From contig CM034234.1 of NCBI GenBank assembly GCA_019916065.1, forward strand, positions 17,561,520-17,625,519: a stretch of 64,000 nt of DNA, given 5' to 3'. Below the pieces are notes generated by a model. The model saw only the letters and a list, made by a program, of their open reading frames with translations, did not search any database and had not been told where the DNA came from. The position numbers were made by a program, and so were the translations under genes. The DNA comes from Vitellaria paradoxa (lineage: Eukaryota; Streptophyta; Magnoliopsida; Ericales; Sapotaceae). Positions 42,721-54,700 of the stretch are shown in pieces (position 1 is the stretch's first letter; each line of letters opens with the position of its first letter).

Positions 42721-44879
42721 TATTAATTTAATCTTCGCAATTGAACAAATCTAACGATTAAAAATATACAAAATTTAAATTTACAAGTTTCCTTATTCTA
42801 TATAATAATATATATATTGTCTTTACCTAATAATTCCATAATAATATGGGAACCACGAGAAAAAAAATATATATGACTAAAAATAAAAAATTATACCTAT
42901 TTTTGACTTATTTTTCATTTTACATTTTTTGAAAAGAACAAAAATAGTTTAAACTGCATTTAATTACTTGTAATTTTATTAAACATGAAACTTACGCATA
43001 AAATGTAAAACAACGAAAAGTTTTTTTGACCTAAAACAAGATAATCTAAAAACACGAAAAATAAAAAAATATCAAATCAAATGTATTTTTAGTATCTTTA
43101 AAATATAAATTTTGAAATAAAAATAAAATATAAATCAAATGTCAGTTTTTCCCAAAAGGCAAGTCACCTATTTTCACCCCATTTCCCTCTCTTATTGTCA
43201 CAAACAGTACACATATGTAGAACATAAATTAACACATAATGATAACGTAGTTATCTGGTCGATGATCCAAATGCGAATTCGAAAACCTGAACTTAACACC
43301 GATGTGATGCCTACCAAATAGCCTTCGATACTTAAGTTAGTAAAGCGAGTTTTCAGTAAGTAATCTGACAGAATAACAATAAGAAAATAATGTCTGTCGT
43401 GTCTATATCTGGAGAGAAATGTGATTTTTATATGTTTAGGGGTGTATCAGGCATTAGCATGATACACCGTCGTTACACCAGTTCATATCTTCTTTCAATC
43501 AGGTTGAACCAGCTGTACCAGTAGATCTTAATGAGTATATTCCTTGATTGGTTGTTCGTTCCATTTGGCTTGGATCGCGTTCCAATAGGCAGGTATCAAA
43601 GGATGTGTCAAAAGGCCGTTGTATGCCTGATATATGATGTCTGATTGGACCTCTATTGTCGCACATTGACTAGTTGATTTACACCTTTTTATGGCATATA
43701 AATGATATAAAACTCTTGTCTTATGCAGATTTTATCTCCCTCACTCAAATAGAGCATATGTTGAGTTTTCATCACATGGAAGGTAAATTGAGCTCACTAA
43801 AGTTGCAAAGGAAAAGTAATGAAGAAGTGGAAGATTGGATGAGCTTAAACACAACACATCAGCTGATTTAAACCTCTTTGGGAAACTCAGAATTTTTCTT
43901 AAGATCAATACCAGAGGATCAAATCTTTAGCTCTGAGATTTTTGAAGCAGAAAATTGTATTCGGATGATGGATCTGACCCATTCGAATGCTTTTAGAGAG
44001 TGCATTGAGTGCTGGAGGGAATGTTGTATTCGAATACAATGTTGCAGCATTCGAATGACGTGTAATATCCCAGTAACAGATTCCACGTGACTATAACTTC
44101 CCAATGTGACATGATCCTGAGATCAAGGATGGCAAATCTGTAATTCAGGGACAGATGGCAGAACGGAATGGGAAATTTTCAAGAGAATGAGTAGAGTGAG
44201 TGGGGGGGTATCAGGGGAGGACACACATCAGATATACGGAGGGAAATCAACACAGAGAGAATATATATTTTTTTACAGAGAGCTAGGGAGGGGAGTGCTG
44301 TTCTTTCATTTTTTTTTTTTTTTTACTGTTATTGCTGTAGATGAGATTTGGAGTCTTTAATTTCAATTGCAATTTTAAGTTCAATACCTATAATTAGATT
44401 TCAATTTCAGAGTATTTTTAATTCCAGATTCGAATTGGAATTCAATTTTAATTCCAGATTTTAGATTTCAAATGTTTCATTTCCAGCTTTCTAGTTTGTT
44501 TCTAATTTTCTGAATATGGTTGGCTAAATCATTCTTGGGCCAAGGTAAGGACAATGTCCTTTCCAATGAACCTCAAGATGCCGAGCTTCATGGTTTTTTT
44601 TAAAGTTTTTTGATTATCAATTCAGTTTGCATATGAATATCTTAGAAACCATTGATTCAATACTTGATCAACACTAATTTGTATATCTTATCGATGAGTT
44701 CATAGGTATTGCTTGACTTAGAACCCTCATGACAATCTTGTATGTGGGTTGCTAGACATAGAACTCCTATTGTTCTTAAGATATGTTATGCATATCAAGT
44801 GTTTGATCCATAGTTTGTTTCAAGTGAAATTAATTTTCTCAAAATCAAAGCAAACCTAATTGGTAATCCACACACTCTT
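42721..44879. other. Intergenic, no gene recognised
   Basis: It contains a 9-bp perfect inverted repeat GGTGTATCA/TGATACACC at 43441-43468 and several TTCGAA-centred short palindromes at about 43985-44060. The small ORFs (43139, 43674, 43878) carry no domain. The base composition at 43400-44280 is less AT-rich than its surroundings, which hints at inserted DNA, possibly a decayed LTR element. Confidence 0.4.
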
Positions 44880-45180
44880 AACATCTCGAGATTGACTTGG
44901 ATTGGCATTAAACTTGTCTTGCCCAACCCTTTTACATCAGATTTTTAGTTAAATTTAAGTTTTACTTTGAAAAATTTCCACAAAACCATCAAACATTCCA
45001 GATCAGATTTTCATTTCTATTTTACATTCTTGTGAGCCTTTGTTTTGCTAATCAAATCCATTAGATTCAACCATTCATTTGCTCCTTAGATCCCTGAGGA
45101 AATGACCTGGTATTCACCAGTTTATTGTACTTCAACTACACCTTGCACTTGGAGAGGTTTGACTTAATTTTCCTTACTTA
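44880..45180 (+). mobile_element. Possible LTR (R-U5-like) fragment of a Ty3/gypsy element
   Basis: The segment TCCCTGAGGAAATGACCTGG, TATTCACCAGTTTATTGTAC, CACCTTGCACTTGG resembles the conserved stretch near the end of many plant Tat/Athila-type LTRs (a cue to the dinucleotide-CCTGG...TTGCACTTGG order). No partner LTR, primer-binding site or duplication was found, so this is tentative. Confidence 0.3.
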
Positions 45181-45726
45181 ACACTTTTAAAATCTGAATT
45201 CACATTGCATTTACATTTAAGAGTGAGGTAATTAAGCAACGACAAGCAATGTCACTTTGGTAGGACCTTGTTAGGGAGGAAAAATCCCTTAGTCGGTCGG
45301 GGCACATTTGATCATTCGGATGCCCTTGGTTGGTAAGGTCGCTTGACGCCGATCGGGTGATCCTGGTTAGGAATCTGAGTATTACCTCAGTCGAGCAGAC
45401 CCGATCGAGAAAGAATGGACATGCCCGATCAACCAAATCCGATCGATGCAGTATGACCCTATATCACATAATTTCACAAACAAGCTTCATAAGAGGTATG
45501 GTAGCTTGAGAATCAAATTCTCATCACCAAATCAATTATATGAAAAGATATTAAAATAAACTAACTAAATTCTAAAATAATCAATTTCAGACGAAGAATT
45601 AATCAAAATATATTTTAAACACAAAATGTAAGACCATAATTATGCGTGAAGGTCGGCAGCAAGCGTGTCGGATCCGTCCAAGCTGACTTATTTATTTTTT
45701 TTTTTTGAAAGGTCGTCTGAACTGAA
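45181..45726. other. GC-richer spacer with repeated GATCG motifs
   Basis: 45290-45460 has many CGATC/GATCGG motifs (GCCGATCGGGTGATCC, CCCGATCGAG, GCCCGATCAACC, CCGATCGATG) in a landscape that is otherwise AT-rich. No gene is seen. Confidence 0.45.
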
Positions 45727-46796
45727 GGTTAAACGGTAACTCTATTTTTTTTCCTGTTTTTCTATTTAAGTTTTTAAAATTTTATAAATTGGCAACAAAA
45801 TATATTTATTAATTTTATTTATATTTTTTCATTTTTCAAAAATAAAATTTTAAACAAAAAACATACATAAAAAATATTTTCACTCTGACATTTTGTCAAT
45901 TTTAATATTATGTCCACTTTTGTTGTATCATATTAAAATAAATTATTTTTTAAATATTTTATTAAATTAAAATTATTTTTAATAAATAATATAATTAAAT
46001 TAATATGTAATATATTTTATTAATTATTTTTAATAAATAATTATATTAAATTAATGTGAAATATGTTATTAAATTATTTTTAATAAATAATCAAATAAAA
46101 CAAATTTAATAATATTATTAACACAAAATATATTTTATTAAATTATTTTGGATAAATATTAAAATTGAATTAATTAATTTAATTTAATTAATATAAAATA
46201 TATTTATTAAAAATTTTAATAAATAATAAATTTAAATTAATTAGTTTAACTTAAATTTAATAATTAATTTAATTTAATTAATTTAACTAATATTAAATAT
46301 ATTTTATTGAATTATTTTTACTAGATATTATAATTAAATTATTTTCATTTAATTTAATAACTAATTTATTTAATATAAAATATATTTTATTAAATTATTT
46401 TTAATAAACATCATAATTAAACTATTTAAATTATTATGAAACATATTTTATTTAATTATTTGTAGTAAATAATATAATTAAATTATAATTAATATATTTT
46501 ATATTTATCGGATTAAATGATATAATACTAATACTTTATTCAATTATTTTCAATGAATAATTAAATTAAATTAATATGAAATATATTTATTAAATTCAAG
46601 TAATTTTTTTAAAAACTATTAAAATTAAATATTTTATGGAAATAAAAAATTAATAATTGTAAATAAAATTATATTTTCAAATGCATTTTTAATTTTAATC
46701 TCCAAAAAAATGATAACAGAAAATAAAAAATAAAAAAATATAAACATATAAAAATAAACAAAAAAATGATAGTATTACCAAATGGTAAATAACAAA
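45727..46796. mobile_element. AT-rich MITE-like element (same family as 2082-3039)
   Basis: The left end GGTTAAACGGTAACTCTATT pairs imperfectly with the right end ATAGTATTACCAAATGGT. Internal blocks AAACATACATAAAAAATATT, TTTCACTCTGACATTTTGTC and the TTTAATAAATAAT interior match reversed parts of the 2082 and 27634 copies. The target duplication is uncertain. Confidence 0.6.
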
Positions 46797-47486
46797 ATTA
46801 AATAACATCTTAGTCTTTTATAATTTGAATTAAACAAAATTGACAGATCAATTAAATTTAATTAGCTTTATATTTTACGTTCTATGAAAACTCACATATA
46901 ATTGTGCAATTGTTGTTGAAAAAAATATTTATCGACAAATGAGTCTAAGAATTATACATATTAAGTCTCTTTAAAAATAAAAAATATTTAACTTTAATGT
47001 AAAAATATACTTTTATCGGTCATTTTTTTTTGGTGAATAACATTTTGTTCTGGCAAATTTTGACTTTTGTGGCATAAATTTAATAGATTTTATTAATTTT
47101 TTATTTTAATCCGAATCACAAAAGGACCCTTGTGACTTTTAAATTAGGAGGGAGTTATGTTATTTTTGTCAAATTTCAAAAGAATAAAATGTAATTAATC
47201 CTAAATATTTTAGTGTTGAAATTTATTTTCAATTATTTAGGATGGATAAAAATTTTCAATCTAAAGATATTAAAACATAATTTTATTATTTATATATTAT
47301 GAAAATAAAAAAATATACCTTCAATGTTAGATATACAGAACACAAACGTCAAATGATAAATAATTGTTCTGTTATGGTTTGGATTTTATACTCTATTTAG
47401 TTATTTTTAATTGTTAAAAAATGGAGGAAAAATAATAAAAAATAAATTTATAAATTAAGTGAGCTTAATTTAATTAAAAAGACTTA

Positions 47487-48194
47487 GGTGTCATTTAGCT
47501 TGTATTTTTATTTTTTTTATTTTCTATGTTTTATGTTTTGAAAATTTTAAAATAAGAAAAATAAAAAATGTATTTGATTTGATATTTTTTATTTTTCGTG
47601 CTTTAAAATTTTTCTTATTATAGGTTGAAAATGCTTAGAAATTTTTTTATTATTTTATATTTCACGTTTAAACCCATTTTTGTATTCTAAAACATATTTT
47701 AAAAATATAAGGTGGTATTTGGTTTACTTTTCTATTTTCTGTCTTCTACTTTTGTTTTATGTGTTAAAAATCTCAAAACAAGGTAATAGAAAATGCTCTG
47801 TTTTTCTTGTTTTCATATTTTTCTCATTTTTTGTTAAAAATTATTGAAATAACTTTTTGTCATTTTTCATTTTATGTGTAAAGTCATTTTTTGTTTTTAA
47901 AAACAAATTTTGAAAACACAAATAGTCAATTACTTTTTGACCGGTTTCCTTTATTTTTAAAAGCACAAAATGAAAAATAAATTTAAAACAGAAAATGAAA
48001 AATAAAAACAAAAAATAGAAAATGAAAAAATAAACCAAATGAACCTTAAGTAACCCAATATATTTTGATTTCTCAGTGAGTAAAACTACTGAGTGATTTC
48101 TCCCGTTGTCAAAAAAATATATTTTGATTTATTTTTTTATTTTTAAAATTATAAAATAAAAAATAGGATAAAAATAAATATACTAAATAACACC
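47487..48194. mobile_element. AT-rich MITE-like element with a second element nested inside
   Basis: The outer element starts GGTGTCATTTAGCTTG and ends ATACTAAATAACACC, with TTA duplicated at 47484-47486 and 48195-48197. The inner element (about 47711-48045) starts GGTGGTATTTGGTTTACTTT and ends AATAAACCAAATGAACC. Its flanks are TAA and TTA, so its duplication is imperfect. Both are non-coding T/A-rich sequence. Confidence 0.68.
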
Positions 48195-48197
48195 TTA

Positions 48198-48706
48198 ATA
48201 TTCAAATTTAACAGGAGACTAAATTTAAAAAATAACTAAAAAAAGTCAAATAAATAAAAAAATTAACATTGCCATTTTCCTAATCATTTTCATCCAAAAT
48301 TCTCCAGTGTCAGAAATTTACAAGTCGGGGTGAGAAAAATAAAAAAATAAATTAAAAATAAGAAAATGACGGAATAGCCCTCGCAGAGCAGGGGCCATCC
48401 ACCGACCCGGTCGATGCGCTTTCCTTCAGCCGGAATCTGATCTGTATGGCCGACTGTGTATATGTATGTATCATCGCCATGTACATATATTTTGATTATA
48501 CTTGTACATCAGTGGTGCATACATAAACATACATATAAATATATATACATACACCATACAGCCAGCTAAATTTCCCATATTCTCTCTCTTCGACTCCTCT
48601 TCCCTTACCCCTCTCTCTCTCTCAACAGAGACAATCGCTGCGGTGGATCAATTTCTCTCTTCAACACAGAAGCCAGAAACCCAAGTCTGTTTGGTTCGAA
48701 GCATCA
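48198..48706. other. RING1-like gene upstream region and 5' UTR
   Basis: GC rises at about 48370-48450 (CCATCCACCGACCCGGTCGA). A TATA-rich run (48486-48560) and a CT-rich leader (about 48575-48625) precede the ATG at 48707. The exact transcription start is not visible. Confidence 0.5.
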
Positions 48707-51700
48707 ATGCCTGCACAGAAGCGATATTCGTCGTCAGATAATCTTCTTCACGATGAGGACTCTCTTCAACAGCACTACCGCCGCAAGAAATCGCGGCGCG
48801 AACGAGGAGCCGACGGCGACGGCGAGCGGGAGCGAGAGGATGAAGAAGAAGAAGTGAAGGAGGAGGAAGAAGAAGAAGCAGAAGAGGAGGAAGAAGAAGA
48901 AGACGGCCTAGAAGGCGAGGGTAACGTGTCTGTCTTGCTTGTTCTCTCTTCACGTTTGATACACTTGTATTGTTGGCCCGAATGAATTCGAATTTGTTTG
49001 ACGATCGTCGGTTTGATTGATCGATAATACTTCTCAGATTCCGATGGAAGCCGTTCGTCTGACGACCCTGGAAAACTACCCGAGTATTTTCCTCTCTCTG
49101 TCTCTCTAGATATATACGTACACGTTTAGATGTGCTGGGTTTTGATCTCTGCTTGGGTTGCATGCCTTTGCTTTACTTTCCTTCGCTTGCTATCCATCTA
49201 ATTAGTCGTCAGGTCTCAAATGCATCTTCTTTATTGTTTTCTTTCTTCTTGTTGCAGCCGGAATTTGGGTTTCTTACAATAATTCCTGAGTATCGGGATA
49301 ATTTGACTCGACCATTGCTGGTTTTGCTGGCGGCTTGTTAGCTCAATGAATCTAACAATGAATGTCTATGGATGAATTTTGGATAAGGTGTCTGGTTGGA
49401 TCATGGATGAAGTTGCTTTCTGGCCTTGCTTTGTTGAGTCTATTTTGCTTGATTTAATGCATAAGAGGAGGTTGCATGTTGCAATTTAAGTTTGTTTATT
49501 GCTTTCTTAGAATTTATAGTTGTATGCTTATGGTTTTAAGTTCTCATTATTTTGTGCTTGCAATGCAAATTTATGATTCTGTGTGTTCATATTGTCTTTG
49601 GAATAGGCTCATTCTGCGCAGATTGTTCTGTTAGAATTTGCATGCACTGGTAGTTGGACGAATTTTTACGGGGTTGTAATTGACTCATTTGAAATGTTAT
49701 CAGACAGCATATTGGCTTCATGGGAAGAATCCCATTTGGATTTTGACATTTTGGGCCTATTGTATACCATGGTCTCTGTGGACAGCAGCTAAACACCCTT
49801 AATGTGTGTGCATGTGCTTGCTTTTTATCCATGCTTGTTTGTTGTTCCTTTATGTTTTGTTCTTAGACAAAAGGATTCTCCTTTGTTCTCCATGTTCTTG
49901 AATTCAGACTTTGATTATCGCTGTTTTTCTTCTTTCTTTTCTCCTTTCCGTTATTGCAGACATTTCTACTTGTTACAAGCAGTTTATGGAGTCTTATCTG
50001 TAGTATTGCTGGTTCTAATTGTTTTTTTTTTTTTTTTTTGGGCTGGTTCTAATTGTTGCTTGAATTGGAATGGAAGTATTTTTTTTTTGGCTATATTGCT
50101 TTTGGCGTGTGATGCTTCTTTGTGTAGATTTAATCTATGTAAGGCCTTGCCTGTCATACACTGACCTTTACTAATAAGTAAAGCTTGGCATTGTGCCTTC
50201 TAAATTCAAGATTCATGCATATGAACAAAACAAGATTCTTGCAGATAATCCCACATTTTGGTAAAAGGCTTCTTTTTGTTGAATGTAATGTGTTTGAGGA
50301 CGGATTTGTTATATTTTTCTTTTGACGGACATTTTCAGATTATCCACATTCTGCTCAAACAGAAACTCTTTACTTTTGCCTTCTGTGTACGTGCTAAAGC
50401 AAGTTTTGGACTTGCCTAGGACCAAGTTGTTTGAAACACCGTATCCCTCTGTATAAGTCGCACTAGAATAATCTTGGTACGCCATACATGTCTACATGCA
50501 TCATTAGTAGACTTTGGTCAAACATTTATGGACCTGTGTAGAATCAAGGTCTTTTCCATATGGGAATCTTATAAAATTTCTCACGCACTACTAAAGCCTA
50601 AACTAAGATCCGTACTTTATCTAAATGCCCACTTATGTAGTTGTAGGTGGCATCACTTCAAGTTTCCTGAAGCTAGATAGCATCATTGGGTGTGGCTGTG
50701 GCTGTGGCATGTCCTTGTAAAGTACTTTTTATCTATGTTAAATGCTGACGAGGACTATAAAACAAGAGGAACTGGTAGGTTCAGTACAAGTAATACAATT
50801 ACTGGCCGTAGTCTTCTTTCTCTTAGTCAAATGTCTAATCTACAAAAAGCAACTTGCTCTTCCCCGGACAAGGGTCTTGTGAAGTGGCTAACCTGTATAA
50901 ATCAGTAGTCTTGTGTGCTCTTTGCTTCTATGAACTTGTGTGCAATTGAACAACTATCACCAAAAAGGTGCAACTTTGCTCCTTTTCCAAGTGTTTAGAT
51001 GATGGTTGATTTTGTTTGATCAACATGGATTTTATTGTTGATTGGGTATGATGTAATAACTTTACATCTTTTTGCAGATGGATACATGTGGAACGACCAG
51101 CCCTGCGTTCCTACGTACAATGTCCCATATGTCTAGGTATTGTTATCATCTTTTAATGTTAAAATCCTTTTGTTAGCATGTTATAATCTTCTTCTGCATC
51201 TTTATTGCATTGGCACTAGTAGTTTGTCTTCTTTCATAGGTATGTTATTTGGTGATACTGGACTGGTGCTGTTTTTTCTCTTAAAGTTCAAAAGTAGCCC
51301 CATGTGGATATTAATCAAGGTTTTCTGGATGCGATCATCTAGTTAGATGGTGCAATCTATTTTGCTGTTAATTGTTGTAATCTAGTAACTATAAATTCCA
51401 AATATTGCATTTGATCCTCATAGGAATCTGACACAAATGTTACCTGGAACGTCGATCATTTCGGGACATGGAACGAAAATGGAACGTGGTACGTTTGTAT
51501 TCTAAAATCTGGTACGATAGGGGGTTGGCTTCTTATAGAGACACCATGTTATTAACATGTTTTGGTATATAAAAGTGATTCATTAAAAAAAATTAAGAAA
51601 ATAAAACATTGTAAATATTTATGAAACCAAGTGCATTTTCTATTTGATACGAATCTTTAGTCATTTTCTTTTCACAAAAGGTTAAACTTATTGGTTATTG

Positions 51701-54700
51701 TCCATGATTTGTTATTTGTTTCACTAATTTCAATGGTCTTTTCTAATAAAAATATATATAGGCATAATCTTTTTGGATCGTTAAATTTAATGTATTGGAA
51801 CGGTAGTGTACCACATTCTAGAATGTGAGTACCAAAACGTGGTTCGCAAGGGTAATAGTGATTTCTAGTAACTATGATTCTGAAGTTGTAATCTGGTTAC
51901 TTGTTTACTATGTAAGTGTATACTAATATAGTGATACATATTAGATGCATAAAAAGCTATCTGGCTTCTTTTGCAGGCAAATAAAACATATAATGAATTT
52001 CTGTGGTAGTTGTGAGTATTTATGAATGCTGTGAGCATTTATGTATGCTTCTGACTACTTATGATGTGAAAACAGAAGTTCTTTGCAAGGTCAATTATTA
52101 TTCTAGCTGATGTCTATTGACAAAAATTCAGGGCCGTAGAACATTGATATTTTGTTTCTGTTATTTGGCCTACAAGATCATATATTTTGTAACCTTGTGG
52201 TGTATAGTCAGCTAGGGAAGGAAGTCAATCATTTGTTGCATTAACCAGTTGACAAATTTACTTGAAGTTCATGGTTGTTCATTATCATGTAAGGCCAACG
52301 ACAGTGAATTGTGATTCATGGACATAACAGAGACATATATTTGTCATGATACATGGACGGAGGTGCAGTAAGTCATTAAAATATTATGCAAACTGGATGG
52401 AAATATGACATCCATGTAGACAAACAGCCGTCCACTCATCTCATCATTTTCATCTTTCCATGCACTTACTGTAATGTGGAAAAAAATTAATGTTGCTGAC
52501 TATACTAGTTGGAATAAAGCTGTTAGAATAAAAGAAGAAGAAAAGAATTATGTATTAATATTGATGATTGTATGTAAGAATGTAAGATTACAAGATCTCT
52601 TATATAAGAGGACAATAATCCTAATCCTGATAGGAGAAAGTAATCCTAATTATGATAGGATATACAAAATAAGGAATGGAATAATAATCCTAATTATGAT
52701 ATACGGGAAGACATAAAATAAGGAAAGGCATAAAATAAGGGATACTAATTATATACGTTACTAAATGTAACAAAAGCCTTATCAGGTACAGGCCTTGCTT
52801 GAATTGTTGAAAGAACCCTGCAGTTTGATATGAGATCTGTATTTCTATTCTTAATGATGAATGTACTTGCATTTAATTACTAATGTCTGGTGTCCAAGTA
52901 AGGCCCAAGGTGAATCCCCACTTTACAATAGGAGTAATCCTATCAGGCGGCAGTTTTCCAGTATATTATTTTTTCAATGTGTTAGATATGAATTGTGTGT
53001 TGGGATACCCAATTGGGTAGTCCACGTTTGTATTTATACTGAATACATAACATCTGTACGGACAAATTACCCTAGGCAAAGCATATTAATACATTAATAC
53101 ACATTAACACTCCCCCTTAAGTTGGAGCATATACATCATACGTTCTAAGTTTGATACAAATAAATCTCATTTTAGATCCTCCCAAAGCTTTGGTAAATAA
53201 ATCAGCAAGCTGATCTTTAGACTTTACATGATCAATTTTAATCACATTCTATAAAATCTTCTCTCCAATAAAATGACAATCAACTTTAATGTGTTTGGTT
53301 CTCTCATAAACATTGGATTCGACGCAATACGCATGGTAGCTTGATTATCACACAGTAATTCCATGGGTTGTGAAGAATGAACTCCTAACTCCTCCAACAT
53401 GTGTTGTATCCATATCAACTCACAAGACGTACATGCTACGGCTTTGTACTCTAATTCAACACTTGATCGAGTTACTACTGTCATGTTAGATATGACTACT
53501 GTCATGTTAGATATGAATTGTGTGTTGGGATACCCAATTGGGTAGTCCACGTTTATATTTATACTGAATAAGTAACATTTGTACAGACTAAATTACCCCT
53601 AGGCTATATACATTAATACATTAATATGCATTAACACAATGAAATAATTGAAGATCCCTATCTAAACTTTGTTGTTTGTTTCTTCATTGTCTTTCTAGAC
53701 CATTGGCTCACAGTCCTAGAAACTAGGCAGCATTTATAATGGTAGTAATTGGTGTCTTAAAAATTCAACAATGTGAAACAAAATAATTCACGAAATCATT
53801 GGTTAATTGACTCCCCTTTTTTTTGTTTGATAAATCATTTTTTTTTTGGTCTGGAGCAGGTTGATTTTTACGCTGGCTTTCCCCCCCTTTCTTTTGGTAT
53901 TGTAAAAAACAAGAAAAAAGAAAAGAAATTATATGTAGCTTTTATATACTTGCAGCCTGTACTCATGATGGTTTAACTAAGATGATGAATTTGTATGGTC
54001 CAGGTGTTTGCAATTGCTGAAGTGGTTGAGGAAGTTTAGAAGTCATTGATCATTTATTCATTCATTCTATGAAATTTTAGATTATGCAGCTAATTATGAC
54101 AAATGGACAATTAACATGTAATAGTAGATATGCTTGACTTATCTTTTCCTAATACGACAGATCTGATTAGGGGATTTGATTTGAATTAGGGAGACTATGA
54201 TTGTGATCGATTGTTTTCTAGCATGTACGGGGCCTATGCATATTGTTGATGTACATTAATAGAAGCATTAATTCAGTTAATGTATCTAGTCTGTATTCAT
54301 CCAATGTATCTAGTCCTAGGTAATGTAAAGAGTCACCAATGTAAATGTTAGCTATGTATATAAAGACACACAAGAACCCAGTTGGGTGTGTGTGGAATTC
54401 AGTCCATTTCAGTAGTTTTGACATGGTATCAGAGCCAGTTATGCTCCTGGTACTCATCTGATCAGTGCAGCAATGCAGTTTGGAACCACCGTTGGTGGTA
54501 CAAAGCACAAGTTTCTCCTCTCCGCTACTGTTTGGATCAAAGTCTATTAGCTGTCGGAGTCGCCTGCCGCCGACGAGTCCAGCTGTCGAGATCCCGTCGC
54601 CGGAAAGCAGCTCACGCGCCCACACGCGCCCTTCGTCGCTAGCGCGTGAGTCCCACGCGCAGTAGCTTTGACAGCGCGTGAACGCGCGTGGGCCATCGTC

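Noticed and set aside
48648..49163. 171-codon minus-strand ORF
   Set aside because: Antisense to exons 1-2 of the RING1-like gene. Its Leu/Pro/Arg runs are the reverse of the Glu codon tract.
49802..50164. 120-codon ORF rich in Phe, Leu and Cys
   Set aside because: It lies in RING1 intron 2, with no domain and T-rich intron composition.
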